A stretch of DNA of 41,073 bases from Akkermansiaceae bacterium. Lineage in GTDB: Bacteria > Verrucomicrobiota > Verrucomicrobiia > Verrucomicrobiales > Akkermansiaceae. Positions 23,140-32,067 of the stretch are shown here, in pieces; the stretch's first letter is position 1, and the number at the start of each line of letters is the position of its first letter. The DNA lies in assembly GCA_025457665.1 (NCBI GenBank), contig JALOTY010000053.1:1-41073 (forward strand), written 5' to 3'. The position numbers and the translations under genes were made by a program. The notes under the pieces were generated by a model. The model saw only the letters and a list, made by a program, of their open reading frames with translations. It did no database searches and was not told the origin of the DNA.

Positions 23140-25635
23140 TCAAGGATTCACGACAACTCGCATGAATCCCTTGCCGGGAAGCCCATTCGAACCGTCGAGG
23201 CTGAAGGTGCGATAGACGTATCCTGCCGGGGCGGGGCCGAGACCGGTGGTGACGGGATCGACCGCCGAGACGGTGCCGGTGAAGGCCAAATCCGCCCCGC
23301 CTTGGATCACATAGGTCACTCCATCTTGAGTGGCCGTTGGATTTCCTCCGCTGACCGGAGCGAAGACGGGATCGGATCCTGCGCCTTGGCGCACGGCGAT
23401 GGTCAGCAGCAACTCTTTTGCCGAACCTCCGTCATTGCTGTCCTCGGTGAGGAGATGGATCCTGGCCATGTCTCCGGCATTGGTGGGATTTCCCCCGAGG
23501 GCGAATTCGAGTTGGTTTGCTTCGCCGTCGCCATCGGGATCCGCATCGGGTCCGGTGATGGCGAGGTCCGACTCACCGGGGAAATAGAAAGCCTGCCAGG
23601 ATTCATAGGCGGTGAGGGGACGAGTGATCGCAATCTGGGTGCCTCCATTGTAGGCGTAGTTGATCGAATAACCGGAGGGCAGGTTTTCGATAGTATCAAA
23701 TGTGCCCGTCAAGGTGGTGTAGTCCGCGATGACATAGACCGGCAAGGTCGCCCCGGCACCGGAGGCAAAGAAGTCCACTCGATCGCTGCCCGCCGAGAGA
23801 TCCAGCAGTCCATTGACATCGAGTCGATCGCTGGAATTGCCATCGATATCACAAAGATAGGTCCCGCGGATCGTCGTGTTGCCAGCACCGAAAGTTCCGA
23901 AATCATCCCCCGGTGAGACGGTCGCGCCGTTTTGAATCACCAATGAGCCGCTGACGGATCCCGTTCCGCCGAGTTCGCCAGCCGTCACTGTGGTGGTTCC
24001 ATTGTAAGTGTTGACGCCGTTGAGATAGAGGATGCCTTCTCCGGATTTGGTCAAGCCGCCATCACCGGGGGTTCCGACCATGGATTGATTGATGGCGATC
24101 GATTTCGAGTCCGTATCGATCCTTGCGCCGCCGGTTTGCACGGTGACCGTGCTCATGCCTTCGAGGAAGGAAAGATTGTTGATTCGAGGTTTGAGCAAGC
24201 CGCCGTTGAGGAAGACCGCACGGGTGCCGTTGGACCCGCTGACGATGCCATTGGTCGTCAGAGTTCCCCCGTTCAGATTCAGTGTGGCGGATGTGGCTTT
24301 GTCGAAATTCGTAAGCTCAAGCCTGCTTCCGGGATCGGTGATCCCTTGTTCCACTTCCCCTGTTCCCTCGATCGTGAGTGTTCCAGTGGAACCATTGCGT
24401 CCGATTCCCATCCAGGAACCGGATTCCACCCTTCCTCCGCTCACGGTGAGTGTGCCGATGCTGTCATCGTCGTTGCCGACATACAATTCGCCCACGGATT
24501 TGAGCAAGGTGCCGGAACCGCTGACGGTGGCCTCGCCATCGCCTTTGTCTCCGCCGATGACGACGATTTCACTGATCGTGGCGGCGGTGATCTGCGCGCC
24601 CCCGGAGAGAGTCAAAGTGCCGATTCCTCCGAGCCCGAAGCCGATCCGCAGTGCGCGCTCGACCGAGAGTGTGCCTCCCGTCATCTCGAGTGTTCCCGTG
24701 CCGCCATCGCGGCCGACATTGACCCAATTGTTCCAATTCACCGTTCCCGAAGCAATGGTGAAAGTGCCGGTGCTATTGCTGTTTCCTCCAATGTAAATTT
24801 CCCCGCTTGAGGTCAGGAGGGTGCTGGTTCCGCTTACGTCCCAGGTGCCGGTTCCTCCGTCCCTACCCACCCAGATGCCGCCCGCGTTGTAGGTGCCACC
24901 CGTGAGATTCAAGGCACCCGTCGAGCCATTGTTGAGACCTACGATCGTATCATTGGCGGCATTGATCGTGCCTCCGCCGATATTGAAGCTTCCGTTTCCG
25001 GAAGAACCGCCCAGGCCCACAACCATCCATCCTCCGTCACCGTTGCGATTCAAGGTTCCTGCATCCCAGTCCAGTGTTCCTTCACCGCCGGCTCCGATAT
25101 ACATATCATTGAAAACCTTGACCTCGCCCGTGGTGTTCACCGCCATGTTTCCCACCGCACCGTTGTCCCGGGAAACATAGAGGCGCTGTGTCGAGAGGCT
25201 GCCGGTGCCGATATCAAAGCCGGTGAGACTCCCACCGGAACCACTGGTGTCGGCAAGATTGTAGGTTCCATCACCGCCAAACTCCCCAACCACTGTCCAG
25301 TTCCCATCGCCAGCCGAGAGGGAACCGGCGTGGTGGTCCAGTCTGCCGGTGTTTCCCGTGCCCGTGCCGATCTTGATGTCGGTGGGGCGGACAGAAGGAT
25401 CTTCCGTGAGGACAGGGAAATTCGTGAGCGTGTTGATGATGGCGTTGTCGAAATCAAAAGCCTTTGATGGCACACGACCGGCATCCCAGTTGTCGGAGTT
25501 GTTCCAATCGTTGTCGGCGAACCCGTCCCAGAAGACATCTGCGGCCATGACGGCGGGACTGATCGCGTGGGCGGTGACAAAAAGCTTGGCGGCAAGGCTT
25601 GCGCGGAAACAACGAGTGGGTTGCATGGGTTTCAT
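23140..25635 (-). CDS. Beta-strand repeat protein 3 with anchor-like C-terminal domain
   Basis: An 831-residue exported protein (signal MKPMQPTRCFRASLAAKLF to AVMA). It has the family start motif VFWDGFADNDWNNSDNW. A long run of short repeats follows, for example GSTGALNLTGGTYNAGGIWV, GTGTLEMTGGTLSVERALRI and SIGTLTVSGGRVESGSWMGI, each about 40 residues with GxxxVGRDGG-like turns. Later come KSGEGILYLNGVNTYNGTTT units as in the other two repeat proteins. The C-terminal part (GPDADPDGDGEANQLEFALG, ending GKGFMRVVVNP) matches the ending of the protein at 14078-17689. It lacks a PEP-CTERM tail. It lies 147 bases downstream of the GH97 gene on the same strand. A surface structural or adhesive role is inferred. 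Confidence 0.9.
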   Translation of the reverse strand: MKPMQPTRCFRASLAAKLFVTAHAISPAVMAADVFWDGFADNDWNNSDNWDAGRVPSKAFDFDNAIINTLTNFPVLTEDPSVRPTDIKIGTGTGNTGRLDHHAGSLSAGDGNWTVVGEFGGDGTYNLADTSGSGGSLTGFDIGTGSLSTQRLYVSRDNGAVGNMAVNTTGEVKVFNDMYIGAGGEGTLDWDAGTLNRNGDGGWMVVGLGGSSGNGSFNIGGGTINAANDTIVGLNNGSTGALNLTGGTYNAGGIWVGRDGGTGTWDVSGTSTLLTSSGEIYIGGNSNSTGTFTIASGTVNWNNWVNVGRDGGTGTLEMTGGTLSVERALRIGFGLGGIGTLTLSGGAQITAATISEIVVIGGDKGDGEATVSGSGTLLKSVGELYVGNDDDSIGTLTVSGGRVESGSWMGIGRNGSTGTLTIEGTGEVEQGITDPGSRLELTNFDKATSATLNLNGGTLTTNGIVSGSNGTRAVFLNGGLLKPRINNLSFLEGMSTVTVQTGGARIDTDSKSIAINQSMVGTPGDGGLTKSGEGILYLNGVNTYNGTTTVTAGELGGTGSVSGSLVIQNGATVSPGDDFGTFGAGNTTIRGTYLCDIDGNSSDRLDVNGLLDLSAGSDRVDFFASGAGATLPVYVIADYTTLTGTFDTIENLPSGYSINYAYNGGTQIAITRPLTAYESWQAFYFPGESDLAITGPDADPDGDGEANQLEFALGGNPTNAGDMARIHLLTEDSNDGGSAKELLLTIAVRQGAGSDPVFAPVSGGNPTATQDGVTYVIQGGADLAFTGTVSAVDPVTTGLGPAPAGYVYRTFSLDGSNGLPGKGFMRVVVNP

Positions 25636-25739
25636 GAGTGGGTTGGGAATGGATTGAAGTGGAGGACGCCCTGGGTCACGGCGCTGACGTTCAATCGGAA
25701 GTGTCCCGAATTTCGATTTCCTGACGGGGAGGCATGAAA

Positions 25740-25751
25740 TTTCCCGGGAAA
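25740..25751. promoter_or_regulatory. Perfect 12-bp palindrome between GH97 and repeat protein 3
   Basis: TTTCCCGGGAAA lies in the 147-base gap upstream of the minus-strand gene at 23140-25635, within a slightly larger imperfect palindrome of A/T arms. This could be an operator for a dimeric regulator or a short hairpin. No matching site was noticed elsewhere in the window. Confidence 0.3.
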
Positions 25752-25782
25752 AATTCCTGGGGGCCGTTCCTCCCGCCGTGGA

Positions 25783-27702
25783 TCATGGATCCAGCCTCAG
25801 GACAAAACCCCCTCGTGCCGGGATCGAATGCTGCCAATCGTCAGAAGCGGTCACCGATTTTGCGGTGAATCCGAGGTGGGGATCCGACCCTTCGTGAATC
25901 AGGACGCGGTAGGGATGGGAGGCGAACTTTCGCAGATCGAGGGTGAGGGACTGCGAGTCATCGGTCCCGCTGATTCCGGCGATGAACCACCGGTCTTTCG
26001 ATCGTCGGGCGAAAACCACCAGGCGGCCGGGCTCGCCGATCAGACAGAGGGTTTCATCCCAGCGGGCGGGAGCGTCCTTGAGGACTTGGAGAACTTCGCC
26101 GGGGAGTTTTCGGAGCAGCTCCGGACCTTCGGCATAATGGATGATCCCCGATGTGACGATGAGGGAATTCGCCAGTTCGTGAGCGGCCGTGGTGGCTCTC
26201 GCATACAGCTTGGTGCTGAGGGCGAATGGGGTGTAGTCGGTGGGGCCGACGACATTTCGAGTGAAGGGCAGGACGGTATTGAGCTGCGCAGCCTTGTGGG
26301 TATAGGCGCTTTCGTAAAGATAGCTTTCGGCACCAAGAACCGCCTCGGCGGTCATGAAATTCGGCCAAGTGCGGTGCCACCCCCGAGGGAGGGTGCAACC
26401 GTGGAGATTGACCATGAGTTTCCTTTTTGCGGCCTCTTCAAAGAGGGCTTGGATCGTGCCGAGGGTTTCCTGGCGATCCGAACACCAGAAGTCCGCCTTC
26501 ACGCCCACGGCCCCATATCCAGAGACTTCATCGAGCTTGCTGCGGAGCTTTTCAGGAGATTCGTAATCACGGGCATGCGTCCACATCATGGCATCGACGT
26601 CCCGCTGTTCCGCGTGCCGGATCAAGGGAAGGATCCCCGGGTCCCACCAGTTGGCATCGAACAAGGTCAGCTCCCAGCCGAGGTCGGAGGAGAGATCGGT
26701 GAAGCCATGAAAGGTCTTTGCGTCGAAGGGCCCTTCGGGAAATGACCACCAGGCCCATGATGCGCGGCCGGGTCGGATCCAAAATGGGTTCTTAACGCGT
26801 GACGGTGGTGCCAGATCCGTGACGAGGGTGGAGGTGGCAATCTCAGCGGCCTTCTGCTCCACGATGATCATCCGCCAGGGAAGGGTCCACGGCAGGGAAT
26901 GATGCGGATGATCGGGAGCGGAAGTGGGGCGATCAAGGTCCGCTTCATTCTCGCGAGGGAAGGCGATGCGGTAAATCGAATCCTTCGAAGCAGATGACAA
27001 GTGGCAGGCGGGGTAGGGATCGAGGCTGGAAACCTCGCTGAGGAGAATCCATGCATCGGCCGCCGGAAGATAGAACAAGGCAGGGAATGCCCACCCGATC
27101 GCTTCCTGCCGCGACCGGGGCGGTGGATCGCCCGGAGAAACGGCAAAGTAAAAATCCTCGTAAGCCGGCGTGTATTTCCCGGCGATGTGATAAGGCTGCA
27201 TCCATGCCTTGGCATCGTGCGGGACGGAAAAGCCACTGCTTTCCTCAAGGATTCGCATGGGCTCATTCCGTGAAGAGGGGAGTCGATAACGAAATGCCAC
27301 GCCCTCATTGCTCGCTGCGAGATCGATGACCAGGGGGATGCCATCCTGATTCTTGAATTCGATGCTGCGGTGGTTCAGCAAGACATCGACCCGAGGAGAG
27401 ATCCCGGAGAACAATTCGTAGCGTTCCTGCTTGGTCGTCACTCTGCTGGATCTCACCCAACGAAGTCCGCGGGTGAAATCATGCTCTTCGGTCTTGATCC
27501 CCAGAGGAGAGCTTCCGAGGAGGTTTTTGCCACCGAACAGCACCCGATAGCTCGGGGTGCCATCGCTGCTCAGAGAGAGGACGATTTCCCGAGACTGATC
27601 GGGTGATACGAGGGAGACCTGAGCTAGCCCCGCTTCGGCCGCAGAGAGCAGGCCGATGGAAAACATCAGGAGACCTCGCAAGCTTGCCCGGAAATCCATC
27701 AT
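25783..27702 (-). CDS. GH97 family glycoside hydrolase, probable alpha-galactosidase
   Basis: A 639-residue exported enzyme. ATG 27702 overlaps the stop of the GH36 gene by four bases (ATGA), which fixes the start better than the upstream extension. The signal peptide is MMDFRASLRGLLMFSIGLLS to GLAQ. An N-terminal beta-sandwich (about 30-280) precedes a TIM barrel containing GRASWAWWSFPEGPFD, LTLFDANWWDPG and GVKADFWCSDRQETL. Asp404 in KADFW is at the place of the nucleophile of retaining GH97 alpha-galactosidases, which argues against an inverting SusB-type alpha-glucosidase. NLHGCTLPRGWHRTWPN and the AEAVLGAE segment follow as expected. The paired GH36 enzyme supports action on alpha-galactosides. 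Signal sequence and context place it in the periplasm or outside. Confidence 0.9.
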   Translation of the reverse strand: MMDFRASLRGLLMFSIGLLSAAEAGLAQVSLVSPDQSREIVLSLSSDGTPSYRVLFGGKNLLGSSPLGIKTEEHDFTRGLRWVRSSRVTTKQERYELFSGISPRVDVLLNHRSIEFKNQDGIPLVIDLAASNEGVAFRYRLPSSRNEPMRILEESSGFSVPHDAKAWMQPYHIAGKYTPAYEDFYFAVSPGDPPPRSRQEAIGWAFPALFYLPAADAWILLSEVSSLDPYPACHLSSASKDSIYRIAFPRENEADLDRPTSAPDHPHHSLPWTLPWRMIIVEQKAAEIATSTLVTDLAPPSRVKNPFWIRPGRASWAWWSFPEGPFDAKTFHGFTDLSSDLGWELTLFDANWWDPGILPLIRHAEQRDVDAMMWTHARDYESPEKLRSKLDEVSGYGAVGVKADFWCSDRQETLGTIQALFEEAAKRKLMVNLHGCTLPRGWHRTWPNFMTAEAVLGAESYLYESAYTHKAAQLNTVLPFTRNVVGPTDYTPFALSTKLYARATTAAHELANSLIVTSGIIHYAEGPELLRKLPGEVLQVLKDAPARWDETLCLIGEPGRLVVFARRSKDRWFIAGISGTDDSQSLTLDLRKFASHPYRVLIHEGSDPHLGFTAKSVTASDDWQHSIPARGGFVLRLDP

Positions 27703-30299
27703 GAGGTCGGGGACTCGGTGCAAAGGAGGATGACGCAGGCTTCCACGGATTTCGAGCAGGAGGGAATCAAGCCGGACTTCATGATTTCCGCGCCGGTGAG
27801 AGTGCGTCCTTCCATCGGGATGGCAGGGCGTCCGGGTGCCGGATTGAGTTCCCTGATCGTGTATCGACCATCGGGATCCAGTCCGCGGGGTCTCACCGGT
27901 GCCGCAGGGCCATCTTCGAGCTGATAGGTAAAGAGAACTGCCTGCTTTTGGTTCTGGGTGACATAATTCAGAGCGCCACGATAGGCGGAATGGGGATTTT
28001 CCAGACGGTGAAGATCGCCGTGGAGCACGATGTTCCGGATGCTCTTGTAAGCGAGCACCGCCCCTTTGCAGACGGCGAATTCATCGGCCGTGAGATTGGC
28101 AACATCAAGGTCCATGCCGAAGCGCCCGCTCATCGCGACGGCGCAGGAGAAATGCATCGGTCGATTGCCCATGTGGGTGACATGACTGGCGATCGCAATG
28201 GCCGGGAAGAAATAGGAATAGTTCCATTGCATGGGCACACGGGCGACCGGGTCGGTGTTGTCGCTGGGCCAGAATTCATCGAAGTAACGCAGCGCGCCAT
28301 AGTCCACCCGACCGCCTCCGCCGGAACAGAGCATCATCGTGATGTCGGGATAAACCTTCGCGGTCTTTTCCATCAAGCGATAGAGGGCAAGATTGTAGTC
28401 GATCCACAAATGAGACTGTCGGTCCGCGGGGAGCCATGATGATCCCGCCTGGGTCAGGTAGCGGTTGCAGTCCCACTTGCAGAAGCTCACGCCGGGGACG
28501 CCGAGGGCATCATCGACCACCTTCCATTGAAAGTCCCAGACTTCCGGGCGGGTGATGTCGAGGACGAGTTGATTCCGCTGGAGCTCAAGCTCACGGTTTT
28601 TCTGGGAGATGATCCAATCGGGATTCTTTTCAAACAGTTCGCTGCGGGGATTGACCATTTCCGGCTCGATCCAGATGCCGAAATCGATGCCGCGATCGAT
28701 GGCTTCTTTTGCCAGTGGCTCAAGTCCATCGGGTAGCCTTTTGCGATTCGGTTCCCAGTCGCCGAGGCCGGCGTTGTCACTGAGTCGCGGGTGTTTGTTG
28801 CCGAACCAGCCATCGTCGAGCAGGAAGATTTCGGCACCCATGGCGACGCCCGGATCGTAGAGCCCGACGATGCGGTCGAAATCGAAGTCAAAGCCGGTGG
28901 CTTCCCAGTTGTTGAGGACGATCCGCCGATCCCCATGTCCATCCCTCACGCCGTGATCGCGGGCCCAGTCGTGAAGCTTGTGACTCATTTCGCCCATGCC
29001 AGCGTCGCTCCAGGTCCAGATCATGGCCGGGGTCGTGAAGGTTTGGTCCGGCTTCAGATGATAGGCGGATGCGAAAGGGTTGACCCCGCAGAGGGCTCGC
29101 AGGGTGGTGCCGGTGTGATCGAAGGCAAACTGGAAGCTTCCCGACCACGCCAGTGTGCCGGCGAGGACGCGACCGCTTTCTTCGGAGCCGCTGCCATCGA
29201 AACTCAGGAGGAACGAGGGATTGCGGAACTGATGGGCACGCACGCCGATCTTCGAGTCGATGACTTTCGTGCCCGGTCCGAGGACTTCGGTGAAGGGCTG
29301 CATCTCCATGGCCCAGTCACCCTGGAATTGGGTCATCCTGACATCGGAGGGATGAAGGTTGAGCGAGCTGGAGGCCATGCGTTCAAGGCGGATCTCTCCT
29401 CCTTGCTGGTGGCTGATCTCCGTCCACTGTTCGATCACGTCCGATTTTTCGTGGACCCGGAAGAGGAGATCCACGTCCAGCTGATAGGCAGGGTCGTGAA
29501 GATGGATCTTGTGCAAAACCCTTCCTTCCGCCTCTTCGATCCGGGAGGATTTCTTGAAGAGGAGGCTGGTTGAGGTGTTTCCATCGTGATGGGTGATCTG
29601 CAGGGCGGGCTCGTAGATGTATCCGTCTCCCCATTGGGGATAGGCTTCATGAACCCTCTTCGAGGGATCCAGAGATCCTCCGCCGAGAGGTGCCTGATAG
29701 AGTCGGCCATCATCCCCGACCGTGAAATCGAGAGAAAAATTCCGGCTCCCCACGCGGATGGATTCGTAGGGTGGCAGGGCCACGGGGTCCGGGGCTCCGG
29801 GTTCCATGGCGATCATGGCATCCGCCCAGACCGCATGATCGTCGGAACTTCCGTCGCCGCCATCATTCACGATCAGGGTGAGTTGTTTGATGCCGGTCAA
29901 ATCGAGATCGACAGGGACCGGGGCATCGCCATGGCGGATTTGATCGCTTCGCCAGATTTCCTTCAGATCCCCGCGAACGATGAAAGTCACGCTGCCCTTG
30001 CTTGAGCTTTCGTCGCTGATTCCGACCTTCGCCGTGAAGCGGGTTGCCTTGGCGCCGAGATCGACCCGGAAACGGCTGTTGGCATGAGTTCCTACGCCTT
30101 TCTCGAATCCCTCACCGCCGATGCGAATGGGGTTCCGGATGACGCTTTGATCGATCTTGGCATCGCTCCATCCTGTGGTCATGTGACGGAGGTCGAGCGA
30201 TGAAATCGGCACCGATTCCGCACCCGCAAGGCCTGTTAGATAAAGCGCTGAGAACGCCGAAGCGAGAAGGGGGGAATGTTTTTGGAGCGAGGATTTCAT
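27699..30299 (-). CDS. NPCBM-GH36 alpha-galactosidase
   Basis: An 866-residue exported enzyme (signal MKSSLQKHSPLLASAF to LAGA). Residues about 28-168 form an NPCBM domain (GGEGFEKGVGTHANSRFRVD, LTLIVNDGGDGSSDDHAVWA), which binds galactose-type sugars in related enzymes. The GH36 beta-sandwich and catalytic barrel follow: IFLLDDGWFGN at 491-501, FGIWIEPEMVNP at 540-551, the nucleophile Asp610 in FCKWDCNRY, CSGGGGRVDYGAL at 658-670 and the presumed acid/base Asp680 in FWPSDNTDP. It releases terminal alpha-galactose from oligosaccharides or polysaccharides. Its stop overlaps the GH97 start by four bases, so the two are coupled. A PEP-CTERM gene lies 48 bases upstream on the same strand. Confidence 0.93.
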   Translation of the reverse strand: MKSSLQKHSPLLASAFSALYLTGLAGAESVPISSLDLRHMTTGWSDAKIDQSVIRNPIRIGGEGFEKGVGTHANSRFRVDLGAKATRFTAKVGISDESSSKGSVTFIVRGDLKEIWRSDQIRHGDAPVPVDLDLTGIKQLTLIVNDGGDGSSDDHAVWADAMIAMEPGAPDPVALPPYESIRVGSRNFSLDFTVGDDGRLYQAPLGGGSLDPSKRVHEAYPQWGDGYIYEPALQITHHDGNTSTSLLFKKSSRIEEAEGRVLHKIHLHDPAYQLDVDLLFRVHEKSDVIEQWTEISHQQGGEIRLERMASSSLNLHPSDVRMTQFQGDWAMEMQPFTEVLGPGTKVIDSKIGVRAHQFRNPSFLLSFDGSGSEESGRVLAGTLAWSGSFQFAFDHTGTTLRALCGVNPFASAYHLKPDQTFTTPAMIWTWSDAGMGEMSHKLHDWARDHGVRDGHGDRRIVLNNWEATGFDFDFDRIVGLYDPGVAMGAEIFLLDDGWFGNKHPRLSDNAGLGDWEPNRKRLPDGLEPLAKEAIDRGIDFGIWIEPEMVNPRSELFEKNPDWIISQKNRELELQRNQLVLDITRPEVWDFQWKVVDDALGVPGVSFCKWDCNRYLTQAGSSWLPADRQSHLWIDYNLALYRLMEKTAKVYPDITMMLCSGGGGRVDYGALRYFDEFWPSDNTDPVARVPMQWNYSYFFPAIAIASHVTHMGNRPMHFSCAVAMSGRFGMDLDVANLTADEFAVCKGAVLAYKSIRNIVLHGDLHRLENPHSAYRGALNYVTQNQKQAVLFTYQLEDGPAAPVRPRGLDPDGRYTIRELNPAPGRPAIPMEGRTLTGAEIMKSGLIPSCSKSVEACVILLCTESPTS

Positions 30300-30347
30300 C
30301 GGGGCATTCGGTCGTGAAGGAAGAGGAGAAGGCGGATGGACAGGGGA

Positions 30348-31115
30348 TCAGCGGGAGGCATGTCTCCGCCGCACCCAGATTCCCAGCAGGCCCAGCGAAC
30401 CGAGCAGGGCTACCGAGGGTTCAGGAACCGCAGTGAGTCTCAAGGCTGCCAGTGAGCCGCGGACATCGTTGTCTCTAACAGGAATGGTGAGTGTGATGCT
30501 GTCCGCGCTGAGGCCGGCATTGAAATCGCCATAGCCGCGCGGCTGCCAGGTGCCTCCGGAACCCGTGGGGAAATCGCCCGCTCCGAGGACAGCGGGGGTG
30601 ATAGACCCGAGCACCGAGCCTGTGAGGCTGATGCCATCGCGGATCGAGATGGTTTGGAAAGTGGCATTGTCGGTGTCCGTGCTGCTGTAGGCGCGGATTT
30701 GGTAGGCGGTCATGCCTTCCGCGGCCAGCCAGGCGGCAAGTCCTGTGATGGTGACGCTGACGCCGATGCCATCGACGGTTGCTCCGTCGCCGTCATCCAG
30801 ATACTGGCGGTAGAGCCCCTGCTCGTTGTTGTTCTCCTCACCGGCGTTCCAGATGTTGGACGAGTTCCAGCGCATTTTCACGTGGGGCGTGCCGTTCAAG
30901 CTGACGTCGGTGCCATTGGTGGTGTTTCCGTAGTTTCCTTCGGCCACCAGCCAGGAGTCCGTCCAGCCGGAGAAACCATCGGCGCTGCCATCGCTGACCT
31001 GCGGGGCGGAATAGATTTCGGTGAAGTTCATGCCGATCACCGTGGCTCCGGTGGCGGAGCCGATGATGGCGGATGAGACAGCGAAAAGTGCGGAGATCAT
31101 GAGGCGGGGTTTCAT
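30348..31115 (-). CDS. PEP-CTERM sorting domain protein
   Basis: A 255-residue exported protein. The signal peptide is MKPRLMISALFAVSSAIIGS to ATGA. The mature part is a beta-sandwich rich in Asn, Gly and Asp (NTTNGTDVSLNGTPHVKMRW, AYQIRAYSSTDTDNATFQTI). It ends with VPEPSVALLGSLGLLGIWV and RRRHASR, a PEP-CTERM signal recognised by an exosortase. No exosortase gene is in view. It lies between the pseudopilin-like gene (46 bases upstream) and GH36 (48 bases downstream), all on the same strand. It may be a cell-surface binding protein for the glycan that the two enzymes degrade; that is inference. Confidence 0.85.
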   Translation of the reverse strand: MKPRLMISALFAVSSAIIGSATGATVIGMNFTEIYSAPQVSDGSADGFSGWTDSWLVAEGNYGNTTNGTDVSLNGTPHVKMRWNSSNIWNAGEENNNEQGLYRQYLDDGDGATVDGIGVSVTITGLAAWLAAEGMTAYQIRAYSSTDTDNATFQTISIRDGISLTGSVLGSITPAVLGAGDFPTGSGGTWQPRGYGDFNAGLSADSITLTIPVRDNDVRGSLAALRLTAVPEPSVALLGSLGLLGIWVRRRHASR

Positions 31116-31161
31116 AATGGACGGATGTTTCTTGGGGTCTCTTGGTCAGGGGTGGCGGGGC

Positions 31162-31878
31162 TTATCTTTGCAGTTGGAAATGTTTTCGAAGGACACTCTG
31201 CGGATCGAGGGGCTCGACATGGCCATCGACGAAAAGGAAATGGGCTTTGCCGTTCATCCAGAAATCGACCGACGAACGAAGCGCTGCCTGGCCGACCGGG
31301 CTGTTCGGGCTGCCCTTGATCGCACTGCCGCGAAGGTCCCAGAAGCCGGCATTGCATCCGCTGGCGGGTTCGTCAGGACGGATCAATGGGGCATCACCCA
31401 ACATGATGGTGCTGGCGGGATCCTGCACCTGAGAAGCGCGGGTGAAGCCCTTGGTGTCGTTGACATCCTGGAAGACGACGGCGGAGGCGGAGAAGTGATG
31501 GAGTCTTTCCCGATCCCAGCCGCTGATGGCATCGATCCCCTTCTCTCCGTGGCGGGGATGAAGGAGAGGGGCGGCCGGCCAAGTGTCCACATTTTGATAT
31601 CCGAGGTGATCCCGGATCTGCCATGACCATGAGCCGCCACCGCTGGTTCCGCGGAAATCCCAGGCTTCGGGGAAGCGGCCTTTCTCCGCCACGAAGCTCT
31701 GGATGGCCACGGCGTTTTGGCGCAAGGAGCTGACGGCTGTGGCTGCGTGGGCACTTTGCCGCATGGAGCGGAAGCCCATGGATGAAATGACTGCCAGCAC
31801 CGCGATGATGACGATGGCGACGAGGGTTTCGACGAGGGTGAAGCCCAGGCGGTGGGTTGTGGAGTGTGAGGTTTTCAA
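31162..31878 (-). CDS. Prepilin-like protein with a DGHV motif
   Basis: A 238-residue protein. RLGFTLVETLVAIVIIAVLAV at the N-terminus is a type IV prepilin signal: prepilin peptidase would cut after the Gly and methylate the Phe. A globular domain follows with VSSLRQNAVAIQSFVAEKGR. It ends with GKAHFLFVDGHVEPLDPQS, which resembles the H-X9-DG pilin-associated tail common in Planctomycetota and Verrucomicrobiota, although the distant His is not conserved here. No type II secretion or pilus assembly genes are nearby. In these phyla such singletons often sit beside sugar-degradation genes. It lies 46 bases upstream of the PEP-CTERM gene. Its role is unknown. Confidence 0.88.
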   Translation of the reverse strand: MKTSHSTTHRLGFTLVETLVAIVIIAVLAVISSMGFRSMRQSAHAATAVSSLRQNAVAIQSFVAEKGRFPEAWDFRGTSGGGSWSWQIRDHLGYQNVDTWPAAPLLHPRHGEKGIDAISGWDRERLHHFSASAVVFQDVNDTKGFTRASQVQDPASTIMLGDAPLIRPDEPASGCNAGFWDLRGSAIKGSPNSPVGQAALRSSVDFWMNGKAHFLFVDGHVEPLDPQSVLRKHFQLQR

Positions 31879-32067
31879 AGCAGGACAGGGGTTTCCGTGG
31901 GTTTTCGATCAAATCAGGGCTGGAACGAACCTTCCCTTTCATGAGGAAGTGCTCCCTGATGGAGAAACCTGACGGCTGCCTCGAAAAAAACGTCACCGCT
32001 GGATGGCGCGACCGCGATGGCAAGCTGGAAATGCCACGGAGGGCATGGATCGATTTACCCAAACCCC

